The notes: generated from the letters alone by a model not told the origin. 64,000 nt of DNA from Apus apus (GCF_020740795.1 NC_067282.1:153746858-153810857), one strand, 5' to 3'; shown: positions 36,184-47,260, counted from the first letter of the stretch. A program made the numbers and translations.

Positions 36184-38420
36184 CAGAATGGCTGAGGTGG
36201 GCAGACACCTCTGGGGACTGTCTAGTCCAGCTCTCTGCTCAAAGCAGAGTCACCTAAAGCAGGTTGCATGCTGCTGTGTCCAGATGAGTATCTCCAGGAT
36301 GGAGGTGCCACAGCCTCTCTGTGGACAAGATCCCCCTGAGGCTTCCCTCCATGCCGAACAGTACCAGCTCTCCCAGACCCTCCATTCATGACAAGATGCT
36401 TCAGTCCCCTCATCATCTTCTTGACCCTTTGCTAAACTCACTCTGTTATGTCCATATCACTCCTGTACTGGAGAGCCCAGACCTGGATGTAACATTCCAG
36501 ATGTGTCTCTATGCCACAAGGGCACATTGTTGCCATATTGTTCAACTTGTCACTAGGACCCTCAGGTCCTTTTTTGCCAGGCTGCCTTCCAGTATGTGCT
36601 GGTGCGTGGGGTTGTTCCTCCCAGATGCAAGAATTTCCCTTAGTTGAACTTCACAAAGTTCCTGGCAGCCCATTCCTTCAGCCTGTTGAGGTCCTTCTGG
36701 ATGGCAGCACCACGCTTTGGTGTATCTGCCACTCCTCCCAGTTTTGTAACATCCATAAAATTCCTGAAGATGTACTCTGCCCCATCTTCTGCGTCACTAT
36801 CAAAAGATGATGTTAAACAGTACTGGCCCCAGTACCAACCCTGGACTATGTCACTAGTGACTTGTCTCCACAGGACTTTGTGCCACTGATCCCAACCCTC
36901 CAGGCCATCTTGGTATCTATTTATCTAGCCCATGAGTTCTCAGAGATAGTGTCAAAAGCCTACAGTAAGTTCGATTTAAACAACATTCACTGCTCTCCTC
37001 CCAATGACCAAGAGAGTCATAGAATCATAGAAGGCTATAAGGTTGCTTAAGTATGATTTCCCCTTTATAAACCCATCATGACTACTCCCGTTCACTTTCT
37101 TGGCTTTAATGTGTTTGGAAATGGTCTCTGGGAAGGCTTGCTCTGTCACTTTCTCAGGGAGTGAGGTAAGGCTGACTGTCCCGTAGTTCCTGAGACTCCC
37201 TTCCTTCCAGACAGGAGTTCATTCTTCTACTCCTCAGGAACTTCCCCTCCCCCTGTCACTTCAACCTTATAACAGAGAGTGGCCTTGTAATGACATCAGG
37301 CAGCTCCCTCAGCACTTGGGTGTGCAACCATGAAGTCCCATGAACTTGAGCATGTCTAGTTTGTTTAAATGTTCTCTAACCGGATTCTGCTTCACAGAGA
37401 GTGTTTCCTTGCTCCCACTGGTCTCAGGGAGGGGGGATTTCTGAAAGCAGGGAACTTCAGAGAGTCACACAGATGTGCTGATTTCCTAGTAAAGTTATAA
37501 GAGCTTTTCCCAGGAAGCTGTCCTCCCAGCATGTCCTTGTTTTCATGCATATATGTGGGCTGGGCCCCCACCTGCCATGTATCAAGATCTCTCCTGCCCA
37601 CATCATGCTGCATGGTTTGCTTGCCAAGCTAGCCCATCACTTCCACATTTGATTGTCAGTTGTCCTGTCCCTCACCTGTTGTCCCTGGCTTAAAGTTCTC
37701 TTGGCTGGGCAGCCATTGTCCACTTAGCAAAGATGGTTTTGCCCCCTTGGTCATATGGATCCCTTCTCTTCATGACAGTCACTGATCCTTGAAGATGGTT
37801 CCATGGTCAGAAAAGTTGAATCCCTGTTGACAACGAGTTTTTGACGGGCAGGCTGCATCTGTTCCCCTTGAAGTTCTTCCTCACCAATACAAGACTACTT
37901 AGCCCCTATTATTGTGCCCATGGCATCCAGAGCCACACAGTCACACTTGATATGCTTTGGGACTCCTCTGGCAATATCCTTGATGCCCATGTGGAAGAGC
38001 AGCAGGGAGGTTAACAGTGGCTGGACAAGCCCTGGCAGCCTCTCCATAACATCCCAGATCTGAGAACCCAGCAAGCAGCACATCTCCTTAGGCAGGTTGG
38101 TAGATGGTGACCTCCATCCCCTGCAGCAGGAAGTCTCTCACTACCAGCACCCACCACTTCTGCATGATGCTGCTGCATGGCTCAGGCCCCAGAGATTCAG
38201 ACATTTCACTGGACACAGCTCCCACCCTCACATCTGCTGTGAAGGCACTGAACTGATTCTTCTTTTCCTGTACATGTGCAGGTGGAGCAGGAGACACGGA
38301 GCCACAAGTCACAAGCTTCCAGCCTTCGTCATCAAGTGAGTCTCTGATTCCCAACCTGATGAGCACAGGCTCTGCCTTTGCTACAGATGGGGGGTTCAGG
38401 CTCTTGAAACTGGAGGGTGT
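36184..38420 (-). mobile_element. Inverted, degraded CR1 LINE with ORF1 esterase and ORF2 reverse-transcriptase remnants
   Basis: Read on the minus strand, 38,420-37,890 encodes pieces like WVLVVRDFLLQGMEVTIYQP, MCCLLGSQIWDVMERLPGL and HMGIKDIARG. These fit the esterase (SGNH hydrolase) part of CR1 ORF1. From about 37,190 to 36,184 it resembles CR1 ORF2 from the reverse transcriptase to the 3' end, with numerous stops and frame changes. Only about 0.6 kb separates the two parts, so the endonuclease region is missing or unrecognisable. The catalytic GDS block reads RDF, so the esterase copy is dead. Boundaries are approximate, and two insertions side by side are also possible. Confidence 0.7.
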
Positions 38421-41400
38421 CCAAAAAGATCCTGTTCTGCCCTAGCCTCAGCCAAAGCAAAAAGCTTAAAATATTCCCTATAGCACAAAGATTTGCAAAG
38501 CTGTATCCTCCTGCAGGAGACCTCAGCCTGGGTGGAGGCTCTGACAATACAGGGAGAGCTGTTCCAATGACTGCAGGAGACCATGCCACATGGCACATCA
38601 ACCCCCTTGCTGAGCACAGGGACCCTGACCCCCTCTGTGCACCCCACTGTGCAAACCCCTGCCTCTGTTAACTGCTCTCCAGGAGCTGTGCTCTAGGCCC
38701 AGCAGTTGCATGGGCTTCTCCCTGGTACCTGCTATCTATTAGTTGCAATAATATCTATGCATTAAGTGTCACATCAGATAATTGTAAAACACCAAAACAA
38801 TGTTGGTAACAGTCACCTGGTCATTAGACAATTGTTACAACAGCAAAACAAGCTACAGCACAGCTCCTGGCAGGCCCAGACAAGTCCAGACAAAGCCTGA
38901 CAGTGCCCGAGTTACTCACATAATGCAGAGCTTGTGGCCTCTTACAAGCAGTGGCAGCACCATGACGAGCTGTGTCAGTGACAGCCATTTCAGCTTCTGC
39001 TTCCTTTTCCAGTGTTTCCTCCAGTGTTTGATGCACGCTTAGTTTGTCTGCAAAACTCGCCTCTTGTTTCCAAAATGGTATATTTACACACACCATGTCC
39101 TTGATTGTGCTCCTCTCAGTTCCAACCAAAGTCCAGGACTCTGGAGAACCTGGAGCAGATCCTTTACTGAAAGACAGCAGTAGCCAGAAGCATCTGCTCC
39201 TAATGACTGGTTCTGCCTAAGTTTGTGAAGAGACCTCCTACCCTTAAAATGAGCTTTTATTTGAAGAACAGTCATATGTTGCCCTGGCTGGAGAATGTTT
39301 GTTTTTACAAACCGTCTTATAGGCTGCCCTTTGTACAACACAACCCTTGGGTAACTGTCAGTTTTCACAAGGAGCCATTTCCTCCCTTGGCTCATCAAAA
39401 CAGGTCACCTGCTATAGATCCTAGCCTGAGACAGAGCCTAGCCCAGCTCCTGAAAGTGTGAGAGCACAGTGGGCTCCACGTGCAGTGGTTGCATCACAAT
39501 TGAAAAGCCACTGAGCTGCTCCATCAGCCTTGACAGGCATGTTGTGTGCATTGGCATCTGCCTGCCCAACTTACTTCTGGCACTTTGTTTAGAAAAATGA
39601 GGGCTTGATGATTTGCTTGAGTTGCTTTAGTTGCATTGCCTTAGAAAAGGGTCTCAGTTGCAACTTTCCAGCAGGAATCTTGCACACAGTGGATGTTTGA
39701 AAGGGAAACCTGTTCTATAACCAGTGCTGTGAGTAGGTGATGGGCAATCAGCCATGGCTCCAGTCTAAGCTCCTGCTGTAGGGCATGTGGTGGGCTTAGG
39801 GAGGGTGGAGTAATTACTATTGGCACCCTCTCCCATAGCCATCTTTGAAGCACTTCATAGCTCCTGGTGAAGTTGGCATGGCTCAGACTGTTGTTTTCCC
39901 CAGGTGTGCTGGGTGGGGGCAGGCTCTGGCATATCTTGGCGTATGCCACAGAACTATGTGGGATGCAACCACGAGCTCTATCAGTGAGTGTTTTGCTTCT
40001 CCCCCTGCCCCCCAAGGCAATAGTAGGAATAGGAAGGCAGTGTGAATGGCATTCCAAGAAGAATGCTTTTAGCCAACCCCACTCCTCTGACTGAAAGAGC
40101 ACAGCTTCTGCTGCCCAGAAGAGGAGGGAGTCCTTCATTTAGGCTTGTTTCCTTCTTCACTTTTGCTTTTCATTGTCTTTGTTATCCCACACCATTGCTG
40201 TAGCCTTTCTAAAATGGGGAGAGAATGCAGGTACAGCTGCATACCTTGCGGAAGAAGAGTCGCAGCACTAGGAGACTGTGGGGCTGGTGAAGCAGGGCCT
40301 CAGATGAAAGGGAATCCCTGGCTGTTATAGAAAGGATCTTCAAGGGACTGGAAGGCAGGACTTGGACGTTATGCTCAGTCTGGGAAATGACGTCTGGTAA
40401 GCCAGGGCCCAGGCTCCTGCACTACTGCTGCAGATAGTAGACACAGGGATAGGGGCTGTGAGGCAAGAGTGGGAACTGCAAACACAGCACTGGAAGCCTG
40501 AGCCCCATTTCTACTTGTAGCAACCCCAACTCCCTAAGCTGAAGGTCCTTCAGGTGTTTGCTTTTCCTTTGCTTTCTTGAGATTGCAGCCAGAGCAAGAG
40601 GAGCGGTCAGTGAATCCCATGTTCTTCCTGTGCAAATGTGTTCTGCTATTCTGGTAGCGGGTCAGTAACTTCAAGTTTCTCTAAAAAAGACCCTTGGGGC
40701 AGGTATTTTGGACATGTTTGGGTTTTTTTCAGTCCACCTATTGTAACCCATGCTGTTCCTCTCCTGGACTATAGACCATGTGCTGTGTCTTGCCTGAAAG
40801 GGTATTTCAGGGGCACAGGTTGGGATGTGAGTGTGCCCATCCCTATGCAACTCATGCAGCCTGTTTGGTTTGTGGAGCAGCACATTTTCTTTTCCATTGT
40901 AAGAAGAAGATCTGAAAGCTTCCTCTGGAGGAAAGGGGAGCTGACAACAGGTCATAGGAGAGGGACTAGCTACCCACTGTGGTGCTAGATCAGTGCTGTG
41001 CTGAAGCAAATAATTTAATTCACTTTGATCACAGCTGCAGTGGAGATTACATCTCTGTCCAGCCAAAGATCAGGACTTGCTTTTTAAGTTGGTATCCCAA
41101 ACAGCTTCCAGTCTGTGGTCTACACTGAGAGATGCAAACCCATGGGCAAGACAAGTCTCTGTTCCTGCTTAGCCTTGCCACTGTAACCCACACCACACAC
41201 TGTCCAGCCCAGCTGGTATTCTGCAACCTGCAAGACAGGATGAGCCAACGACACACTTGAGATCACCTTGAGTCTTTAGAAGCCACCTTGCAACTTCAAC
41301 TGCCTTGTAATGGGGGAGAGGGAGTGAATATACATGGCTCCCCAGTGACTCAAAGCAGGTACCTATGGTACCTCGTTCTCTTGTGTCTGTTTTGAAGGGG

Positions 41401-42290
41401 AATTCCAAAATCCAGTCTCTACATCCACCCTGTGAGCAGAGGGTTATCTCACCAGTCCCATGGGTTGACAGCTGGAGGTGTGACTTGAGTCTAACAGCCC
41501 CCATGCTGCTATGGCTTGTAATTGCAGTCACTGGGTGGGTTAGAGCCACCAGAAGGTCGAATTTCAAAATAATGAGTTTAAAAATAAAGACCTCAGGTTC
41601 TCTGTTTGCTTACTCTTTTCTCAGTCTGAGCTTATACTGAAGTATTTCAAACCTTTTTTCTGTCACTTGGGCCCAATTCCCCAACATCTTCACAGATAGA
41701 GAGAGGGCTCTTAGCAGCTTGGGAAAGCACATGTAATGGGGTGTCCATCTTAGTAAATTGCATATAATATGTCAGGCCATATGGATGTTTTAATGCCTCA
41801 GTTACTAGATGGACTTACTGGTCCTCCAGGCCACCCCTTCTGCTGGGGAAGGTGACCTGGCAGGGCATGGTGGTGCCCTGTATCTTCCCATGCTTGCAGA
41901 GGAAACGGGCAGCACAGCTCAACACTCAACAGCCAGATATTTCTGGGAAATGAGATGAGGTAAATACTTAAAACTGAGAGGTTTACCTCCCAGACAGTTT
42001 ACTCTTTTCTCCTCTTCTCAGGACAGCCTTAGAACCGGGCATAGTCGTTGGTTTTTCTAAATCCAGACACAATTTTTTGTGTTACTTTTACATTTTTATT
42101 ATTATTTGTATGCAGCGCTGTGTTGACATATGCTGGCAGACCTTAGCTGGGATGCTCGTTGGGTCTGGCGTCAGGTTATTTGTTCACCCCACAGGCTGTC
42201 AGCTGCACGGCGTGATTTACTAACAGGTTGCTGTAAGGACGTAAGAACGCCAGCGCAACATGAAGGATGCTCTGACAAGGGTTTTCTCTA
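38420..42290. other. Intergenic sequence upstream of the KIX copy
   Basis: About 3.9 kb in which I recognise no gene, RNA or repeat family with confidence. The long frames here lack homology and splice context. Confidence 0.55.
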
Positions 42291-42516
42291 CGCCCCGCAG
42301 CCCTTGAGAACTAGGAAGCAGCGACGGCTTCGCCCTCCTGCCTCAGAGCCGGCTGTGACGTGTTCCCAGCGGCCGCACCCCATCCCCGACCATCCCCGAT
42401 CCCTCCCTGCCTGCCGGGACACCCCCGCCCCCGACAGCGGCTTTGCACCGACGCCATTCCGGTGCGTGTTGCGGAGCCGGTGCTTCCTTCGGGGAACTGC
42501 AGCAGCCTAAGTCGCT
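42290..42516 (+). promoter_or_regulatory. GC-rich putative promoter / 5' UTR of the KIX-only gene
   Basis: CpG-rich sequence set in AT-richer surroundings, immediately before the candidate start codon. It includes a CRE-like core TGACGT at 42,356-42,361 and several GC-rich blocks. No TATA box is evident. It does not match the EP300 side of the duplication. The transcription start is unknown. Confidence 0.45.
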
Positions 42517-42629
42517 ATGACCTTCAAGTTACTCCTGGGGTCAGGAGGCTCCGACCTGTCAGAGGGCGGCCAGAAGCAGTGGCACGGAGACGTTCCTCAG
42601 CATCTCCGAAACCACCTTGTTCATAAGTT
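42517..42629 (+). CDS. KIX-only gene exon 1 (new start plus first KIX helix)
   Basis: 113 nt. The first 57 or so nt are unrelated to EP300. From AAGCAGTGG onward it aligns to EP300 exon 8 with seven substitutions in 56 nt: four change residues (E to G, I to V, T to P, D to H) and three are silent. The donor GTGAGT is conserved. Confidence 0.55.
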
Positions 42630-42672
42630 GTGAGTAGCTAATATCAAAACAGCACACTCTGAGGTGTTGGGG

Positions 42673-42708
<36 letters not shown>

Positions 42709-45700
42709 GAGGAAGCCTGGCTTCCAAAACTAGGGGCCCAGGAGTGAGTTTTGTCAGTGCCCATGAGAAGGAAAAGCAGAAGCCCAAAAGATGGAGCTGC
42801 GTCTGCTGGACTGGGGCTGTTGTACTGGGAGTGCCCCACTCTGTGCTCAAGCCGTCTACACAGGGGCAGCATCTCCTGGAAAACTGGCTTGTTGCTTTGT
42901 GTTCAGATCACTGGGGATAGTGCTGATATCCTGGTCTGGAGACAAACTAATCACGTGTGTGTTTTTTGCCACCCACAGAGTCCAAGCTATATTTCCTGCT
43001 CCTGACCCTGCAGCACTGAAGGATCGGCGTATGGAGAATCTGGTGGTGTATGCTCGGAAAGTGGAAGGGGATATGTATGAGTCAGCAAACAGCAGGGTGA
43101 GATATGACATCTTCTGTTGTCCAGTCGTGTGTATCTCTGCCTTGATCCCGTAGTGGTTGTGGAGGAAGAGGAATGAAGGCACAGATGAGAGTTCCAGGCT
43201 GAGGAAACGTGTGTTCAGGGGCTGCTGGATGGGGTCTGGGCGCCAACCAGCTGCATGCTTCTGCCTGGGTGTGCCCGGAGTCAGGGTGGTGCCCATTGGG
43301 GTGTGATGTGCTCAAGACTTCTCAGTGTTCCCTGAAGGCAGATGGAGCTCTTCACTGTGATTTTCATAAAGAAGTGACAGACATGAGACATGAGAAGAGC
43401 AATATCCTGTGTTAGCCTGATGGTTGCCAGCAGTGCCCTGAACAGTGCCCCTTTTTGCCTTCCTGAGTGGCAACCCCTGCAAAGGGAGAGCTACTCTCAT
43501 CCAAGCTGAAATGTGTGAGACTGTTTGGCAAGCTTGGATCATTGTGACCTGTTGTCTTTACTTAATGCGTGTGTCATCATCTTTCATGGTTTGAATTCCT
43601 CCCCAACAGGACGAGTACTATCACCTGCTGGCGGAGAAGATCTATAAGATTCAGAAGGAGTTGGAGGAGAAACGAAGAACCAGGCTGCAGAAACAAAACA
43701 TGATCCCAAATGCTCCAGGCATGCCACAGGCTCCCATGAATCAAGGGCCCAACATGGGACAGCCACAGCCAGGGATGTCTGCAAGTAAGAACAGTTGGGT
43801 TACTGACTACCTGGTGCAGGGAAATCCTGTGCTGTCATCATCATCATGGTGGTGACCATTTAGCTTTATTTTTCTGTTTTCATTTCACAGTTACCTTTGT
43901 AAACTTGGTCTGCCAAAAGTTAAGCAGAACATGTTGGTTTGGGCTTTTTATTAGGATTTATTCTGTTTGCTTGTTGGTTTTCTGAGCTGCTATACCTTCC
44001 TTTTTCAAGGACAGTATTGTGAACATATGACCAAGGGCTACAAGTCTATAAACATTTTTTCCTCAAAATGGCTGCCTTCTCCAGTGCTGATGACAAAAAC
44101 ATTAACCCTTGTAGTGCTTTGTGGGTTTTTTTAAATATTCATACAGTGTCACTATAGGAGGTGAGAGGGAAAACATTCCTAAAGCCATGTTCCACTTCTC
44201 ACTGCAATAATTTGGAAGGTGGCCCTGTACCCAGAATGGCTGCCACTTGGTGCTGGAAGCGAAACTAGGCCCATGAGCTGCCAGGATTCTCATGAGCTCT
44301 TGGAAATGACAGAGAGTAGAAAACTGAAAAAAGAGGCTCTGGAGGAGCAGCGGATGAATTTGTGAAGCCTGGAGACCTGGAGCATGAGCTCTTCAGCCCA
44401 GAGCACAGGTGAGAGGACAGTCCCAGTAGACAAGCACAAAGAACCCGTGTGCTAACGCTCCTAAAGGAAGGTGTGGTGATGAAGGACAGAGCTGGTGATC
44501 AAGTACAAAAAGCTTCTCCAGCTGCACAGTAAGCAGTTGAGTACCTGTGTCCAGCTCTGAGAAAGCAGCCTGGCTTTTGTCCTACAAGAATAATCCCTCC
44601 CATTGCATCCTGGACTCCTTCTGTGCTTTTACCTGGCAGTAGCCTTTTCATAAAGATCTTTCTGAATTTTGTATTTCACAGGGCATCAAAACAGAGACCA
44701 GGACCAGAGCAGCAGTAGGGAAGGAGACAGGAAAAGTGAAGTCTAATCTAAGTTTTAGAATTTCATTTCTTGACATTGTTAGGATTGTTATATCCCTGAA
44801 GAAAGGGGCTGGCTTTACAAAGATAATTGAATCATGGATTGTATGGGGTTGGAAGGGACCTATAAAGGTCATCTAGTCCAAGCCCCCTACAATAAGCAGG
44901 GACACCTCCAACTAGATCAGATTGCTCAGAGCCCCATCAAGCCTAACCTTGAATGTCTCCAGGGATGGGGCCTCCACCACCTCTCTAGGCAACCTGTTCC
45001 AAAGACCCACCACCCTCATATTAAATAACTTTTTCCTAATGTCCAACCTAAATCTACCCTTTTCTAGTTTCAAACTAATATCGCTTGTCCTATCATTACA
45101 TGCTCTTCTAAACAGGTCTTCCCCAGCCTTCTTACAGGCTCCTTTCAGGTATTGGAAGGTTCCTATAATGTATCCCAGGAGTCTTCTTCAGGCTGAACAA
45201 CCCCAACTTCCTCAGTCTGTCTTCGTAAGAGAGGTGCTCCAGCCCTCTCATCATTTTTGTTGCCCTCCTCTGGACACGCTCCAACAGTCCTTCCTGTGTT
45301 GGGGGCTCCAGAGCTGGATGCAGCACTCCAGGTGGGGTCTCACCAGAGCAGAGTAGAGGGGCAGAAGCACCTCTCTTGATCTGCTGGCCACACTTGTCCC
45401 GATGCAGCCCAGGATGCGGTTGGCCCTCTGGGCTGCAATTGCACATTGGTGGCTCATGTCCAGCTTTTGATCCACTAGTACCTCCAGGACTGCTCTCTAG
45501 CATGTCTTCCCCCAGCCTGTATTCATATCTCTGGTTGCCCTGGCCCAGGTGCAGGACCCCGGACTCAGCCTTGTTGAACCTGGGCCCACTTCTCCAGCTT
45601 GTCCAGGTCCCTCTGGGTGGCAACCCATCCCTCTAACATACAGATTGCACCACCCAGCTTAGTGTCATTGACAAACAATGTTACAGAACCAAGTTTTTTA

Positions 45701-46219
45701 TTATTAAAGATAAGTATTTATTAATCAATGTTAATCTGATTAAAATGAAATTATTTAAATACTACTATTGTTGAAAAGAACCACAATATTTAGAACCACA
45801 ATGACAAATGAACAGCCATGGGATTGTGACTGCCTCTAAATCTGTTCTGTGTCAAGACAGAACTTGTTTTTGCTCAAGCTCTCAGGAAGCCTTGAGCCAG
45901 CCTGCCTGTGACCTGAGGGAGCAGTGCTGCTCATTCCACTCGGAAGGAAGCAGGATGCACACGAGCAACAGCGCATAATGTGTTACGTGAACGACTATTG
46001 CAGTGGAAGGATTTAATGAACTTTTGATTTTGTGTATTTTCTGGAAATACATTTGTTGTCTGTCATGCAGTGCACTGTCAGCAGCATTTGCAAGGGAATA
46101 ACAGGCTTTATAATTTATTTAATTATCAGCTGCATTATTAAAGTACTTTAAAAGCTGTTTTCTGTTTCTTAACAGTGCTGGAGGTTTGTTTGGAAAACCT
46201 GAACCTGGAGGACGTCTGA
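42517..46219 (+). CDS. Predicted stand-alone KIX-domain gene from partial EP300 duplication (4 exons, about 149 aa)
   Basis: Four exons (42,517-42,629; 42,979-43,096; 43,610-43,784; 46,176-46,219) join in frame to 450 nt with a TGA at 46,217. Residues 1-19 are new ([19 protein letters not shown]). Residues 20 to about 101 are a complete KIX domain ([11 protein letters not shown].., AYARK read as [20 protein letters not shown]). A p300 linker follows, then a new tail ([14 protein letters not shown]) if the last exon is real. An in-frame TAA at 42,508 fixes the ATG, which has G at -3. All donor and acceptor sites in the duplicated part are intact. If exon 3 is not spliced, the frame stops at 43,853 (about 158 aa). 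Function is unknown; a p300/CBP competitor is inference. An unexpressed duplicate cannot be excluded. Confidence 0.6.
42674..42705 (+). repeat. Poly-G tract (32 G)
   Basis: An uninterrupted G run in the first intron of the KIX copy. The matching EP300 intron has 16 G at 2,235-2,250. The length may be assembly-sensitive. Confidence 0.9.
42979..43096 (+). CDS. KIX-only gene exon 2 (KIX core)
   Basis: 118 nt, same length and phase as EP300 exon 9, with three substitutions: GCC to GCT (silent), T to A in FPAPDP, and A to V in NLVVYARK. Splice sites intact. Confidence 0.65.
43610..43784 (+). CDS. KIX-only gene exon 3 (third KIX helix and linker)
   Basis: 175 nt, same length and phase as EP300 exon 10. 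It begins DEYYHLL where EP300 has AEYYHLL and differs at four or so positions. Acceptor CCCCAACAG and donor GTAAGA are intact. Confidence 0.65.
43856..44830. other. Candidate intron 3 of the KIX-only gene, proximal part
   Basis: About 1 kb with no repeat or exon that I recognise. Similarity to EP300 fades after about 43,895. Confidence 0.55.
44835..45690 (-). mobile_element. Inverted CR1 LINE fragment (3' end and ORF2 C-terminal region)
   Basis: Reads as the reverse complement of a CR1 3' region: GGTTGGAAGGGACCTATAAA, GTCATCTAGTCCAAGCCCCC, CTGAACAACCCCAACTTCC and GCAGCACTCCAGGTGGGGTC. The minus-strand frame at 45,251-45,475 ([20 protein letters not shown]) is the decayed ORF2 C-terminus. Confidence 0.93.
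45690..46175. other. Unassigned sequence before the candidate terminal exon
   Basis: About 0.5 kb, AT-rich. No feature was recognised apart from the acceptor at its end. Confidence 0.55.
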
Positions 46220-46445
46220 CACTAGGGAAATCTGCTGATCGAGTTGCAGTCAGGAGGCTTTGCGAGCTCCCCGCCACTGTTCCTCTGCGAGGAGAGAATC
46301 CTTTGTACCATTAAGAAGCTGTGCTATAAAACGCGTAAAAATTTTAAAACCAATTGCGTAGCAAAGTAAGCGCTTAAAGGCCTGTTCTGCGTAGGTAATG
46401 CTCTTTTTTTTTTTTTTTTTTGCTAAATAAAGCATCTGTTTATGC
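46176..46445 (+). CDS. Candidate terminal exon of the KIX-only gene (CDS to 46,219, then 3' UTR)
   Basis: A strong acceptor (TTTTCTGTTTCTTAACAG) precedes a sequence that, joined to exon 3, adds [14 protein letters not shown] and a stop. AATAAA follows at 46,426-46,431, about 1 kb before the L3MBTL2 start. No homology supports it; it is inferred from signal order and phase only. Confidence 0.35.
46426..46431 (+). terminator. Candidate poly(A) signal AATAAA
   Basis: Canonical hexamer after an 18-T run and before the L3MBTL2 CpG island. It belongs to neither EP300 (ends 12.7 kb earlier) nor L3MBTL2 (starts downstream), so it fits the KIX-only gene. A chance match is possible. Confidence 0.35.
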
Positions 46446-47065
46446 ATGCAACGTCAGAAACGGGTCCGCTGAGGGTGCGAGGAGCAGCAGCCTCGACTCG
46501 TGCGGGCTGTTCACCGTGCGGTTCTTGGGCGCAGCCGGGCAGGGTGGGAGTGAGGCAGCGAGTTCTCAGAGCTCTGCCCCCCGCCGGCCTGGCAGCACGT
46601 CCCAGCGGCCACCGACGGCTCCCCCGGCCCGGTGACACGCTGCCTGTGGCCGCCGAACGGGACAGGGGCAGGGGGCTTGCTAGCGTGGGGTTAGGCACCA
46701 GCGCCCTGAGGGCATTCCTCCCGCCCCGACCCAAGCCCCTGCCCGCTTACCAGGCGCTCCGGGAAGCCGCGTTGCGCTTGAGGCGCACACCTCCAGCCCC
46801 GCATCTCCGAGGGGCTCACGGCTCCTCAGGGGTGCGACGTTGGCGCCCACGTGCTGATGGTTACCGGGCACCGCGGGGCTGAAGATGTGTTCAGGTTTGG
46901 GTTGGGTTGTGTCTGTGGTGGGTTTTTTTTTTTGTATTTATTGTTTACGATCAGCGCCTGGGACAGACAGCTGTCCAGAACTACACGCACGGGTGGGATG
47001 GGACCGCCAGCGCTCCCCCGCGCCGTGCCCGGGGAGCGGGGCCCGGCTTCTCCGAGGAGGAGGAG

Positions 47066-47260
47066 GAGGCACCGAGGCCGGAGGCACCGAGACCGGGAGG
47101 CACCGAGGCCGGGAGGCACCGAGGCCGGGAGGCACCGAGGCCGGGAGGCACCGAGGCCGGGAGGCACCGCGGGCGGAGGCACCGCGGGCGGAGGCACCGC
47201 GGGCGGAGGCCCCGGGAGGCACCGCGGGCAGAGGCACCGCGGCCGGAGGCACCGCGGCCG
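47066..47260. repeat. GC-rich minisatellite, about 16-bp unit (GGGAGGCACCGAGGCC)
   Basis: About five near-perfect 16-bp units at 47,095-47,170 grade into variants (GCGGGCGGAGGCACC, 15 bp) up to about 47,260. It is CpG-dense and 180-375 bp upstream of the L3MBTL2 start codon. Confidence 0.9.

Larger units (their letters stand above)
42565..43895 (+). repeat. Direct segmental duplication of EP300 2,130-3,450
   Basis: Three exons and two introns of the EP300 KIX region repeated in direct orientation about 40.4 kb downstream. Identity is patchy: near-identical from about 42,605 to 43,403 and from about 43,555 to 43,815, clearly lower between these blocks and at both edges. Confidence 0.95.

Noticed and set aside
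42565-43895. Assembly duplication artefact as the explanation of the KIX copy
   Set aside because: The flanks differ completely, the copies have many substitutions and indels, and the copy has its own first exon. A local misassembly of the near-identical blocks alone cannot be fully excluded.
42565-43895. Processed retrocopy of EP300
   Set aside because: Both introns are retained at matching positions, so it arose by DNA duplication.
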